The notes below the pieces were generated by a model that saw only the letters and a program-made list of their open reading frames with translations, had not been told where the DNA came from and searched no databases. The translations under genes were made by a program, and so were the position numbers. From assembly GCF_029688625.1 (NCBI RefSeq), contig NZ_JARULC010000003.1, positions 186,001 to 250,000 of the forward strand: a DNA stretch of 64,000 nt, read 5' to 3'. Positions 9,207 through 18,247 of the stretch are shown in pieces. Positions within the stretch are counted from its first letter, which is position 1. The number at the start of each line of letters is the position of its first letter. Origin of the DNA: Qipengyuania marincola. Lineage in GTDB: Bacteria > Pseudomonadota > Alphaproteobacteria > Sphingomonadales > Sphingomonadaceae.

Positions 9207-10070
9207 GTGAGCCGCGCAAAGGGAAAGCCTTTCATCGCCTTGAGGTGGATCATCGCAGGCTGCCTCGCGGCCATTGCGGTGGTCGGTGCGAAAGCGTGGT
9301 CCGACACGCTGGGCGATCCGGTGGTCAAGCACACGCGCGTAGAGATCGTCTCGCTCCCCGATACTGCTGCGCCCCTGCGCATCGTGCTGGTCAGCGACAT
9401 CCATGTGGCGGGGCCCGATATGCCGCCCGAACGGCTGCGCCGGATCGTCGCGCAGATCAATGCCCTCGAACCGGATATCGTAGCGATCGCGGGCGATCTC
9501 GTGAGCGAACGGCGCGGGGCGACGCATGTCTACGAGCCGGACGAGATCGTTGCGCCGCTCGGCGACCTTGCTCCGCGCCTTGGAACCGTGGTGGTCCCGG
9601 GAAATCACGATCACTGGTACAATTTGCCGGGCCTGGCTGCCGAACTCGAACAGCACGCCATCCCGCTGCTCGCGAACTCCGCGATCAGGCTCGGCCCGGT
9701 CGTTATCGGTGGGCTCGACGATGCCTATACCGGACGCGACGATCCTGCAGCGACGCTGGCCGCGATGGAACGGCTGGGCGGCGGGTCGATCATCCTGAGC
9801 CACAGTCCCGATCCTGCTGCGACCATGCCGGATACCATCACGCTGGTGCTGGCCGGCCATACGCACTGCGGCCAGATCGCATACCCCTGGGGCGGCGCGC
9901 CAGCGCACATGTCGGACTATGGCGAGCGCTACGGCTGCGGCCGTATCGACGAGGGGCGCCGCACGGTGGTGGTCGGCGCGGGCCTGGGCACGAGCCTGAT
10001 CCCCCTACGCCTGTTCACCCAGCCGGAGATCTGGATGGTGGAGCTGGTCGGAGTGCGACCAGCATCCTAG
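9207..10070 (+). CDS. Membrane-anchored calcineurin-like metallophosphoesterase
   Basis: 287 residues: one N-terminal hydrophobic segment (about 12-28) and then a metallophosphoesterase domain with the dinuclear-metal ligands in order: SDIH (about 71-74), AGDL, GNHDHW, HS (in LSHSPD) and GHTHCGQ. This set matches the YaeI/YkuE class of phosphodiesterases, some of which act on lipid intermediates; substrate here is unknown. Start is GTG at 9207 (MSRAKGK). It is divergent from pyrH with 54 bp between them and, with the PilZ gene, interrupts the tsf-pyrH neighbourhood. Confidence 0.85.
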   Translation: MSRAKGKPFIALRWIIAGCLAAIAVVGAKAWSDTLGDPVVKHTRVEIVSLPDTAAPLRIVLVSDIHVAGPDMPPERLRRIVAQINALEPDIVAIAGDLVSERRGATHVYEPDEIVAPLGDLAPRLGTVVVPGNHDHWYNLPGLAAELEQHAIPLLANSAIRLGPVVIGGLDDAYTGRDDPAATLAAMERLGGGSIILSHSPDPAATMPDTITLVLAGHTHCGQIAYPWGGAPAHMSDYGERYGCGRIDEGRRTVVVGAGLGTSLIPLRLFTQPEIWMVELVGVRPAS

Positions 10071-10098
10071 GCAAGCACGTGCAACATCGCACCAGCCC

Positions 10099-10113
10099 TT
10101 AACGCTTCCTTAC
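10099..10113 (+). promoter_or_regulatory. CtrA-like half-degenerate site
   Basis: TTAA-N7-TTAC (TTAACGCTTCCTTAC) lies 62 bp upstream of the PilZ start codon. CtrA of alphaproteobacteria recognises TTAA-N7-TTAAC; this copy has one mismatch in the second half. PilZ and motility genes are common CtrA targets, which makes it plausible, but the match is imperfect. Confidence 0.35.
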
Positions 10114-10175
10114 GGACCATAGTGCTACGCCCGAGTCAGACAGATCAAGAGACAAGTCGCAACAGAAACGGACCC

Positions 10176-10538
10176 ATGACAATCGAAGAGGAAGCGCATC
10201 GCCGCACACGCGCGCGGCTGAATCTCGGTATCGAGGCGAAATTGATCGGGTTGGGATCGCCTGTGAGCGTACTGCTGCAGGACATCTCGGCAACGGGCGC
10301 CAAAATCGTCGTACCAACGCGCGACAAGCTCCGGCAGGGCGTGCTCTGCTGGAACGGGTTCGAGGCCTTCGGCGACATCGTTTGGCAGGACAAGGAATGG
10401 TGCGGAATGAAATTCGACCAGCCAATAAGCGAAAAGTGGCTGTTCGAAACGCGGCGATCCATCCCCGCACTGCTCGATGAAATGCGAAATGGCGCCCGCA
10501 AGGATGCAGCCGAATTCGTCGCGGGTCGGCGGGCTTGA
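10176..10538 (+). CDS. PilZ-domain protein
   Basis: 120 residues comprising a single PilZ beta-barrel. The c-di-GMP pattern is recognisable: an Arg-rich N-terminal stretch HRRTRARLNLG (RxxxR type, residues 8-18) followed by the LQDISATGAKI segment (D/NxSxxG, about 38-48). Start MTIEEEAHRR at 10176 is preferred to an upstream frame since the RxxxR motif falls at its usual position. It would be a c-di-GMP receptor; the window also encodes a diguanylate cyclase at 59.4 kb. It is convergent with tsf and shares the hairpin at 10542-10573. Confidence 0.85.
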   Translation: MTIEEEAHRRTRARLNLGIEAKLIGLGSPVSVLLQDISATGAKIVVPTRDKLRQGVLCWNGFEAFGDIVWQDKEWCGMKFDQPISEKWLFETRRSIPALLDEMRNGARKDAAEFVAGRRA

Positions 10539-10541
10539 ATC

Positions 10542-10573
10542 AAAAAAGGCCGCCGGAGCGAACTCCGGCGGCC
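10542..10573 (-). terminator. Intrinsic terminator of tsf
   Basis: An 11-bp perfect GC-rich stem (10548-10558 pairing with 10563-10573) with a CGAA tetraloop is followed on the minus strand by six T (10542-10547). It lies 26 bp after the tsf stop and 3 bp after the PilZ stop. Confidence 0.9.
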
Positions 10574-10599
10574 CGATGCTTTGGAAAGCGATTTTTCGC

Positions 10600-11526
10600 T
10601 CAGTTGCCGACGGCAGCTGCCACTTCGGCGGCGAAATCCGTTTCTTCTTTTTCGATGCCCTCGCCCAGCTGGAAGCGGACATAGTCCACCAGCTCGACCT
10701 TGGCGCCGACATCCTTGCCGGCCTGCTCGACGACCTGCGAAATCGGGGTCTTGTTGTCGATCACGTAGATCTGGCTGAGCAGCGCATTTTCCTTGGCGTA
10801 TTTGGCGACTGCGCCTTCGACCATCTTTTCCTGGACGTTTTCCGGCTTGCCGCTTTCGGCTGCCTTTTCCTTGGCGATCGAGCGCTCACGCTCGATCACG
10901 TCGGCGTCGAGGCCTTCGGCGGTCAGCGCCTGCGGGAAGGCGGCAGCGATATGCATGCCGAGCTTCTTGCCCAGCTCTTCCAGCTTGGCCTTGTCGCCTT
11001 CGCTTTCGAGCGCGACGAGCACGCCGATCTTGCCGAGGTCGGGAGCGACGGCATTATGCATGTAAGGCACGATCACGCCATTGGTGACCGAGACGGTCTT
11101 GATCCGGCGGATCTGCTGGTTTTCGCCGATCGTGGCGACGTTGTCGGTCAGCTTTTCGGCAACCGAACCGCCATCCGGGTAGTCGGCGGCCTTGAGCGTG
11201 TCGACGTCGTCGCCATCGGTGGTGAGCGCGACCTGCGTGGTCTTGCGGACGAAATCCTGGAACTTGTCGTTCTTGGCGACGAAGTCGGTTTCCGAGTTCA
11301 CTTCGACGGCGACGCCCTTGGTGCCTTCGACGGCGATGCCCACGAGGCCTTCGGCCGCGGTCCGGCTCGACTTCTTCTGGGCGGTGGCGAGGCCCTTTGC
11401 GCGCAGTGCGTCGACCGCGGCTTCGATATCGCCGTTGGCGGCTTCGAGCGCCTTCTTGGCGTCCATCATGCCCGCGCCGGTCTTCTCGCGCAGGGCCTTC
11501 ACATCAGCGGCAGTGAATGCAGCCAT
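10600..11526 (-). CDS. tsf: Elongation factor Ts
   Basis: 308 residues. The N-terminal UBA-like domain ([21 protein letters not shown]) and the TDFV motif (SETDFVAKN, about 80) that contacts EF-Tu are both present. It exchanges GDP for GTP on EF-Tu. The ATG at 11526 has an AAGGAA Shine-Dalgarno upstream. It lies downstream of rpsB with 124 bp between, the usual operon, and ends at a strong terminator, so in this genome pyrH is not in the same transcript. Confidence 0.97.
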   Translation of the reverse strand: MAAFTAADVKALREKTGAGMMDAKKALEAANGDIEAAVDALRAKGLATAQKKSSRTAAEGLVGIAVEGTKGVAVEVNSETDFVAKNDKFQDFVRKTTQVALTTDGDDVDTLKAADYPDGGSVAEKLTDNVATIGENQQIRRIKTVSVTNGVIVPYMHNAVAPDLGKIGVLVALESEGDKAKLEELGKKLGMHIAAAFPQALTAEGLDADVIERERSIAKEKAAESGKPENVQEKMVEGAVAKYAKENALLSQIYVIDNKTPISQVVEQAGKDVGAKVELVDYVRFQLGEGIEKEETDFAAEVAAAVGN

Positions 11527-11650
11527 GGTATGTTCCTTCTTGTAATGTGTGCGGGCACCGGGCCAGCCCATGAGCCATCAGACTCGAGCGACCCGGCGCG
11601 TAAGTTCGCTATGTGACAGGGGCGTGGCACCCCCGTCAGGATCGGGCCGG

Positions 11651-12403
<753 letters not shown>

Positions 12404-12754
12404 AGTGATATTCCTTTCCGGTTATGCCTCTGGAAAGCTGGAACCCGTGTGCGGTCATGTCCCGCGTCGGGCACCGGTATGTGCGCCTTCCATGTGGATT
12501 TGCCTGCCTGGGAAACTGCCGGAAACGGCCGAATCCGATGCGGACCGCGCGCCTTTAGCCGCTTGAGAGGGGGAAATCCACCCTCCATTCGCCGCAAAAA
12601 TACGGACTCCGACCGCAGATAGCGCTTGACAGGCTAGAACAAAGAGAGAACATTGCCCTTATCGCCGGAACTCCAGGCGGCTGATGAAGGTTTTCCACTA
12701 GATTTCCCCAGACTGTCAACAGGCAAGTCGACAGCTGGGTGAGGAGGTTGTGAG
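12404..12754. other. 351-bp intergenic region between divergent rpsB and a small membrane-protein gene
   Basis: Holds the rpsB leader and promoter (minus strand, not resolvable by eye) and, on the plus side, a TTGACA box with a LexA-type operator (12626-12654), described separately. No conserved coding frame is evident. A short inverted GAGGGGGAAATCC/ACCCTC pattern near 12566-12590 was seen but has no T tract. Confidence 0.6.
12626..12654 (+). promoter_or_regulatory. Promoter with alphaproteobacterial LexA (SOS) box
   Basis: A perfect -35 TTGACA (12626-12631) is followed 17 bp later by AACATT (12649-12654), a weak -10. Inside the spacer is GAAC-AAAGAGA-GAAC (12637-12651), which is the reverse complement of GTTC-N7-GTTC, the LexA operator of alphaproteobacteria. 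LexA bound here would block RNA polymerase. It is 103 bp before the start of the small gene at 12755. Confidence 0.7.
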
Positions 12755-12997
12755 ATGTTCGCTCTGTTCCTGATTGCCTTGACTGTCGTTGCTGCGATCG
12801 CCGCGATGGGCGTGCTCGCCGATAGCGGACTGCGTTTGTGGTCCGCTTTCGGTCAGCTCCGTGGGGAACTGCGCAGGACGTCGATCGTGTCCGACCTGCC
12901 TGTCCTGCGACCCTCCGTCGCGAACGCCGGCTACAGCGCCTTTGGCCGGACCGGCCCCTCCCCTTCCCCAATCAAGCGGTTTTCGCGCGCCGCCTGA
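12755..12997 (+). CDS. Small single-span membrane protein under a LexA box, candidate SOS-induced division inhibitor
   Basis: 80 residues. Residues 1-22 form one hydrophobic helix (MFALFLIALTVVAAIAAMGV), followed by a Trp-containing amphipathic stretch (LRLWSAFGQLRGELRR, about 26-41) and a Ser/Pro-rich polar tail. A strong Shine-Dalgarno (GAGGAGG, 7 bp spacing) supports the ATG at 12755. The 3' end overlaps the convergent pssA end by 26 bp. I recognise no named family. The LexA operator upstream and the small single-helix architecture recall SidA/DidA of Caulobacter, which block the divisome; homology by sequence is not claimed. Function is inference. Confidence 0.7.
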   Translation: MFALFLIALTVVAAIAAMGVLADSGLRLWSAFGQLRGELRRTSIVSDLPVLRPSVANAGYSAFGRTGPSPSPIKRFSRAA

Positions 12998-13808
12998 CCC
13001 GCGCGTACTTGATCAACGTAAAGGGCAGCAGCGCCAGATACCCGATCCCAATTGCGCTCAGGGTCCACCACGGCTCGACCAGCAGGGCGGCGAACAGCAG
13101 CCCGACAAAGGCCAGCACCCACAAACGAATCCCGCGCCGCGGGCGCAACGATGTCCAGCTTGGCGTGGCCATGCTCGAAATCATCAACAGCGCAGTGGCG
13201 AGCAACCAGGGCGCCACGAATAGCGGTTCGCGGAAAACGTCGAGACCGGTCGCCGACCACGCGAAGAACGGCATGAAGGCGAGGCCCGCACCCATCGGCG
13301 CGGGAACGCCGGTCAGGAAGCCCAGGGACTTGTGCGGCTGATCCTCGGTATCGATCTGGGCGTTGAACCGGGCAAGGCGCAGTGCGCAGCAGATCGCAAG
13401 CGCCAACGCGGCGAACCAGCCCCAGCGCGGTTCGCTCTGCAGCGACCAGAGATACAGAATGATCGCCGGCGCCGTCCCGAAACTCAGCGAATCAGCCAGG
13501 CTGTCGAGCTCGGCTCCAAAGCGGGATTGGGCCTTCAGCAAGCGTGCAATGCGCCCGTCCATGCCGTCGAGGATCCCGGCGATGATGATTGCCACCGCGG
13601 CGGCGGCCCATTGCTCGGAAATCGCGAACCGAATACCCGTCAGGCCTGAGCAAAGGGCTGCCGCCGTAATCGCGTTTGGCGCCATCGTGCGCAAGGTGAG
13701 GCCGCGGGAGCGCCCCAGGACCGGGCGCTCGTCCTCGGCCGCCTTGGGGCCCAGCCGCGCCCGTTCTTCTTCTTCAGCGGCTTTCTCGTTGCGCGAAACC
13801 AGGCTCAT
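12972..13808 (-). CDS. pssA: CDP-diacylglycerol--serine O-phosphatidyltransferase
   Basis: 278 residues, multi-span. The CDP-alcohol phosphatidyltransferase motif DG-x2-AR-x8-G-x3-D-x3-D is complete (DGRIARLLKAQ through FGAELDSLAD, about 83-106). It makes phosphatidylserine from CDP-DAG and serine, feeding Psd encoded immediately upstream with a 4-bp overlap (ATGA), so the pair works as one phosphatidylethanolamine module. The N-terminal 35 residues are charged and cytoplasmic. Confidence 0.93.
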   Translation of the reverse strand: MSLVSRNEKAAEEEERARLGPKAAEDERPVLGRSRGLTLRTMAPNAITAAALCSGLTGIRFAISEQWAAAAVAIIIAGILDGMDGRIARLLKAQSRFGAELDSLADSLSFGTAPAIILYLWSLQSEPRWGWFAALALAICCALRLARFNAQIDTEDQPHKSLGFLTGVPAPMGAGLAFMPFFAWSATGLDVFREPLFVAPWLLATALLMISSMATPSWTSLRPRRGIRLWVLAFVGLLFAALLVEPWWTLSAIGIGYLALLPFTLIKYARVRRRAKTA

Positions 13809-14557
13809 TGCGATACGCCTTCCAATAGTCTTTGCGTCCCCAGCACCGCCAGCGATGTCTCGCCAGCGATGACACGCTGACCCAGAAGGACGGAGGATCC
13901 GGTGCCCGCGGGCAAATACACGTCTACTCTGCTACCGAAGCGGATCAGCCCGATCCGTTGACCGGCCCCGACCGTGTCGCCCGGTTTCACAAAGGGGACG
14001 ATACGACGCGCGACCAGTCCGGCAATCTGCGTGAATCCGATCCTGATCCCGTCGGTCCGCTCGATCAGGATATGCTGGCGCTCGTTCTCTTCGCTCGCCT
14101 TGTCCAGACCGGCATCCACAAAGCTTCCCGGAATATAGACGACGCGGCGGACGATCCCGCCGATGGGCGCGCGATTAATATGTACATCGAAAACCGACAT
14201 GAAGATCGAGATACGCGTGACAGGTCCGGCGTCGAGACCTCTGGCCTCGCTGCCGTCATCGACCACCAGTTCGCGCGGCGCATCAACCTCGGCGATCATG
14301 GTAACGAGGCCGTCCGCCGGCGAGAGTATCGCATTGTCGTTTTGCGGCACGACACGCTCGGGATCGCGAAAGAAGGCAAAGATACCGGCAGAGAGGATCA
14401 GCAATGGCCAGCCGACCAGTTCCCAGTCGAGCCCGAGTAGAAAGAACAGGCTCACCAGCGTCGCGATGACCCCGTATTTTCGCCCCTCTGGATGGACTTG
14501 CGGGAGCGACCAGCGAACATCGCCGCGTCCCTGATTGTCGAGGAGTTCACCTGCCAT
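13805..14557 (-). CDS. psd: Phosphatidylserine decarboxylase proenzyme
   Basis: 250 residues. Two N-terminal hydrophobic segments (about 28-62) are followed by the decarboxylase domain: FFRDPER, SPADG, FMSVFDVHINR-AP, and a C-terminal RFGSRVDVYLP segment where cleavage at Gly-Ser generates the pyruvoyl group. This is the short PSD class common in alphaproteobacteria. It converts phosphatidylserine to phosphatidylethanolamine and is translationally coupled to pssA. Confidence 0.93.
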   Translation of the reverse strand: MAGELLDNQGRGDVRWSLPQVHPEGRKYGVIATLVSLFFLLGLDWELVGWPLLILSAGIFAFFRDPERVVPQNDNAILSPADGLVTMIAEVDAPRELVVDDGSEARGLDAGPVTRISIFMSVFDVHINRAPIGGIVRRVVYIPGSFVDAGLDKASEENERQHILIERTDGIRIGFTQIAGLVARRIVPFVKPGDTVGAGQRIGLIRFGSRVDVYLPAGTGSSVLLGQRVIAGETSLAVLGTQRLLEGVSQ

Positions 14558-14596
14558 ATTGCGGGACTACGCGCTGCGCCCTGCCGTCACAAGGCC

Positions 14597-15739
14597 TCAG
14601 CCGACCTTGCGCACGAACACCATACCCGCGGAATAACCCGCACCGAAACTGCAGATAAGGCCGGTATCGCCTTCCGCCAGGTCGTCGCTGTGCAAATGGA
14701 AGGCAATGATCGATCCGGCGCTCGAGGTGTTGCCATAGGTGTCGAGCACGGTCGGGCTCTCATCCGCATCGGCTTCATGCCCGAGCACCCGCTGCGCGAT
14801 GAGCCGGTTCATTCCCGCATTGGCCTGATGGAGCCACAGCCGGCGCAGGGTCTGGGGATCGATGCCCAGACGATCCGCTTCCTCGATGATCATGTCCGCA
14901 ACCATCGGAACGACTTCCTTGAAAACCTTGCGCCCTTCCTGGACGAACAGCTTGTCACTGCCTTCTTGCCCCTCCGGCGAAGCGCGATTCAGAAAGCCGA
15001 AATTGTTGCGAATATTGTTGGAGAAAACCGTCTTCAGCTTGGTCCCGAGAACTTCCCAGTGCGCGTCCGGCGCAATCGCCGCATCCTCGACCAGAACCGC
15101 GGTTGCGACATCGCCGAAGATGAAGTGGCTGTCACGATCGCGCCAATTGAGGTGACCGCTGGTGATTTCAGGGCTGACGACGAGCACGCTACACGCATTG
15201 CCGGCACGGATGTAATCCGCAGCCGTCTGAATTCCGAAGGTGGCAGAAGAGCATGCAACGTTCATGTCGAAACCGAAACCGTCGATCCCGAGCGCCTGCT
15301 GAATTTCGATCGCCATCGCCGGATAGGGCCGCTCCATATTGGAGGCCGCGCACAACACCGCATCCACATCCTTTGCATTGCGCCCGGCCCGCTCGAGTGC
15401 TTCCTCGGCCGCCGCCACGCCGATTTCCGCCATGTGCGAAAGCTCGTCATTCGTGCGTTCTTTCCAGCGTGGTTTCATCACCTCGGGGTCGAGGATCGGC
15501 TCCTTCGAAAGGACGTGCCGCGACTTGATCCCGCTGGCCTTCTCGATGAATTCGACCGAGCTCGGCTGCAAGGGCTCGACTTCACCGGCAGCGATGGCCT
15601 CTGCATGCTCGGAATTATGGCGTTCGACATAGGCGTTGAAGCTCGCAACCAGTTCTTCGTTGGAAATGCTCTGGTCGGGAGTGAACAGGCCGGTGGCAGA
15701 TATGACTGGGCGTCCGGTCATCTTGATATCCTGGGTCAT
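14597..15739 (-). CDS. FabH-like beta-ketoacyl-ACP synthase III (long, PA3286-like type)
   Basis: 380 residues from ATG 15739 (an ATG at 15721 preceded by AGGAT is an alternative). The thiolase-fold triad is visible: Cys in NVACSSATFG, His in WLHQANAGMN, Asn in YGNTSSAGSI. It is about 60 residues longer than ordinary FabH, with an extra helical segment at about 20-75. In length and motif spacing it resembles the Pseudomonas 3-ketodecanoyl-ACP synthase (PA3286), which primes with medium-chain acyl-CoA; that assignment is from memory of the family. It is 40 bp upstream of psd and may be co-transcribed, and divergent from the FNR-type regulator. Confidence 0.8.
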   Translation of the reverse strand: MTQDIKMTGRPVISATGLFTPDQSISNEELVASFNAYVERHNSEHAEAIAAGEVEPLQPSSVEFIEKASGIKSRHVLSKEPILDPEVMKPRWKERTNDELSHMAEIGVAAAEEALERAGRNAKDVDAVLCAASNMERPYPAMAIEIQQALGIDGFGFDMNVACSSATFGIQTAADYIRAGNACSVLVVSPEITSGHLNWRDRDSHFIFGDVATAVLVEDAAIAPDAHWEVLGTKLKTVFSNNIRNNFGFLNRASPEGQEGSDKLFVQEGRKVFKEVVPMVADMIIEEADRLGIDPQTLRRLWLHQANAGMNRLIAQRVLGHEADADESPTVLDTYGNTSSAGSIIAFHLHSDDLAEGDTGLICSFGAGYSAGMVFVRKVG

Positions 15740-15825
15740 CGCCGAGGCGTTAGGCTTCCGATGCGCAGCCGGCAAGCCGCCGCCTGATGCTTGGCACCGG
15801 CCTCGACCTTCCGTATATCTCGCGA

Positions 15826-16548
15826 ATGAGTTCGGCGCTGGACACGAGACCTGCCAATTTCTGCGAAACTTGCGCGGTCCGCAATCGTGCGATCTGTGCC
15901 GATCTCGACACGGCTGAGATTGCGGCCCTCAACAGCATCGGCCGCAGGCGCGCATTGAAGGCGGGCGAACAGCTCATGTGGGAAGGTGACGAGGCCATTC
16001 TCGTGGCGAATGTCATCGACGGCATGCTGAAGCTCGCAACGCACACATCCGATGGCAAAGAACAGATTCTCGGCCTCATATATCCGGCAGACTTTGTCGG
16101 GCGGCCCTTCGGCGAAACCAGTCCCTACGGTGTCGAGGCCCTCTCGGATTCCCTGGTGTGCGTGTTCGAGCGCAAGGATTTCGAGCGGTTTGCGCGCGAG
16201 CATCCGAGACTGGAACATAAGCTGTTGCAGCGCACGCTGGGCGAACTGGACCGCACCCGGCGCTGGATGCTCTTGCTCGGAAGGATGAGCGCAGAACAGA
16301 AGATCGCGACGTTCCTGCTGGAACTGGCCGATCGCCTGCCATCGCAGACGCAGAGCCACGGCGGAGAGGGCGAGACTTTGATCTACCTGTCGTTGTCGCG
16401 CCAGCAATTGGCGGATGTCCTTGGCCTGACAATCGAGACGGTCAGTCGGCAATTGAACGGGCTGCGCAAGTCAGGAATAATCGAAATACCGGGCCGCCGT
16501 GAACTACGCATTCTCGATCGCGATGCGCTCGAAGCACGGGCGGCTTGA
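15826..16548 (+). CDS. FNR/FixK-type Crp-family regulator with [4Fe-4S] cysteines
   Basis: 240 residues: cNMP-like sensor domain (about 30-150), dimer helix and a winged HTH with the recognition helix ETVSRQLNGL (E-x2-SR, the FNR DNA-contact pattern for TTGAT-N4-ATCAA). Cysteines C13, C16, C24 and C112 (numbered from ATG 15826) match the three N-terminal plus one distal ligand layout of FNR, so it should sense oxygen through an Fe-S cluster. An in-frame start at 15787 adds 13 residues. It is divergent from the FabH-like gene with 86 bp between; no perfect FNR box was found there. Confidence 0.88.
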   Translation: MSSALDTRPANFCETCAVRNRAICADLDTAEIAALNSIGRRRALKAGEQLMWEGDEAILVANVIDGMLKLATHTSDGKEQILGLIYPADFVGRPFGETSPYGVEALSDSLVCVFERKDFERFAREHPRLEHKLLQRTLGELDRTRRWMLLLGRMSAEQKIATFLLELADRLPSQTQSHGGEGETLIYLSLSRQQLADVLGLTIETVSRQLNGLRKSGIIEIPGRRELRILDRDALEARAA

Positions 16549-16591
16549 CGGGTTCGATTTGCGCAAGTTGCGCAGCAAATGTCGGCGGTGG

Positions 16592-16677
16592 TGGTGGACA
16601 GGGCTGGATTCGAACCAGCGTACGCTTGCGCGGGCAGATTTACAGTCTGCTGCCTTTAACCACTCGGCCACCTGTCC
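16592..16677 (-). tRNA. tRNA-Tyr (GTA)
   Basis: The minus strand folds as GGACAGG acceptor (16671-16677 with 16596-16602), long class II variable arm, T-loop GGTTCGAATCC and an encoded CCA (16592-16594). The anticodon loop ACTGTAAA contains GTA. The 86-nt length including CCA is right for tRNA-Tyr. Confidence 0.95.
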
Positions 16678-16826
16678 ACACGGGTTTGCTACATCTCGCG
16701 ATAGAGATTTGCCGGGGAACCGATGGGCTCCCCCGCCGAGAGGCGCCCCTTTGGCGAAGCGGCGCTTGCCTGTCAATGGCCTCACTGGCAGGAGCCGCCA
16801 CGAAACAATAGTTGGGCACGGAATCG

Positions 16827-17615
16827 ATGGCAAAAGGCGAACGGAAGAGAGCATTGCGCGGACGCGCGGGCCGGATGAAGGGCGGCCGGGGGAGTGGCCG
16901 GGCAAGTACCGGACAGGTTCGGCTATGGGGTCGCCATGCGGTCGAGGCCGCACTCAAGAATCCCGATCGGGTCCATCGCAAGCTGTGGGCGACGCGCGAG
17001 GGTATCGAATCGCTGGATGGCGATCTGCCGGCCGATTTTCCAGTCGAGTACGCCGATGTCGCCGATCTCGCGCGACTGGTGGCGAAGGACGCGCCGCATC
17101 AGGGTCTGGTACTCGAATGCGTTCCTTTGGAGGACATGCATCTCGATGAAGTTCTGGTCGCCAATACCGCCGGCCCCCTGGTCATACTCGACCAGGTGAC
17201 CGATCCGCACAATGTCGGCGCGATCATCCGTTCGGCAGCGGCCTTCGGCGCCGCGGCGCTGGTCACCCAAGACCGCCATGCCCCACCCGAAAGCGGCGTG
17301 CTGGCCAAGTCCGCATCCGGCGCACTCGAGGCACTGCCGTGGGTCCGGGTCGTCAATCTCGCGCGGGCGCTCGAGCAGATTGCCGAGGCAGGCTTCTGGC
17401 GCATCGGCCTTACCGGCTCGGCAGATGCCACGCTCGCCGAGGCTTTGCCCGAAGGACCCGTTGCGCTGGTTCTCGGAGCCGAGGGCGCAGGCATGCGCCA
17501 GAACATCGAAAGCCATTGCGACGCGCTGGCACGGCTTCCCATCGGTGATCTGATCGAGAGCCTCAACGTATCGAACGCTGCGGCGATCGCTCTATACGCC
17601 ACCGCAAGCCGATGA
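16827..17615 (+). CDS. rlmB: SpoU/TrmH-family 23S rRNA 2'-O-ribose methyltransferase (RlmB-like)
   Basis: 262 residues from ATG 16827. A basic N-terminus (about 1-30) is followed by the L30e-like substrate-binding domain (LWGRHAVEAAL) and the knotted SPOUT domain with its three motifs: LDQVTDPHNVGAIIRSA, LVLGAEGAGM and LNVSNAAAIALY. RlmB methylates G2251 of 23S rRNA in the P-loop; TrmH-type paralogues with other sites cannot be excluded. It is followed by a bidirectional terminator shared with hup. Confidence 0.9.
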   Translation: MAKGERKRALRGRAGRMKGGRGSGRASTGQVRLWGRHAVEAALKNPDRVHRKLWATREGIESLDGDLPADFPVEYADVADLARLVAKDAPHQGLVLECVPLEDMHLDEVLVANTAGPLVILDQVTDPHNVGAIIRSAAAFGAAALVTQDRHAPPESGVLAKSASGALEALPWVRVVNLARALEQIAEAGFWRIGLTGSADATLAEALPEGPVALVLGAEGAGMRQNIESHCDALARLPIGDLIESLNVSNAAAIALYATASR

Positions 17616-17629
17616 CTGTCAATGCGAGC

Positions 17630-17668
17630 AAAAAAGCGCCGCATCGCTTTCGGCAATGCGGCGCTTTT
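17630..17668. terminator. Bidirectional intrinsic terminator between rlmB and hup
   Basis: A 13-bp perfect inverted repeat (17632-17644 with 17656-17668) has an A run on its left and a T run on its right, so it terminates transcripts from both convergent genes. Confidence 0.9.
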
Positions 17669-17720
17669 AATGTAGGTTGATCCCGTAGCCTGTCTTTGGC
17701 GGCGGGCAGTTTAGTAAGGC

Positions 17721-17993
17721 TTAGTTGACCGCGTCCTTCAGGCCCTTGCCGGCCTTGAACTTGGGCTGGTTCGACGCCTTGATGGTCATCGGTTCGCCCG
17801 TACGCGGATTGCGGCCCGTCGACGCCTTGCGCTTGGCCACGGAGAAGGTGCCAAAGCCTACCAAGCGAACTTCATCGCCGCCCGAAAGAGCCTTGGTTAT
17901 GGAATCGAAAACGCCCTCGACGGCGCTCGATGCGTCGCTCTTGGAAAGGCCGCTCGCATCGGCAACCGCACTGATCAGGTCGTTCTTGTTCAT
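17721..17993 (-). CDS. hup: HU-family DNA-binding protein
   Basis: 90 residues, the standard HU length, starting MNKNDLISAVAD. The beta-arm signature GRNPRTGEPMTI and the core VGFGTFSVAKR are intact. HU bends and compacts DNA as a dimer. It is a lone gene with its own 250-bp upstream region (to lon) and the shared terminator downstream. Confidence 0.96.
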   Translation of the reverse strand: MNKNDLISAVADASGLSKSDASSAVEGVFDSITKALSGGDEVRLVGFGTFSVAKRKASTGRNPRTGEPMTIKASNQPKFKAGKGLKDAVN

Positions 17994-18247
17994 TCTCGGG
18001 AACCCCCTCGTTATTCTTAATGACTGTCGTCCGGTGACTCATGTCTCCGAAGGCCGACGAATTGAGAGAGTTTTCGTCGGCCTGTCAAAGGCAAAATCCC
18101 CGAATTCGGGCGAATTTCCAGCCGAAACTGGCCCCGAACGAGACAAACCGTGTCGATCCGGTCACGACGGCTCAAGCAGTCCCATATTGCAACCGGAATT
18201 GCCCGGACTTGGCGCCCGCGATTCGCTGCAATGCGTCATGTCAAATG

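Noticed and set aside
8427-9908. Long N-terminal extension of pyrH
   Set aside because: It runs antisense through the metallophosphoesterase gene; UMP kinase homology starts at [12 protein letters not shown].
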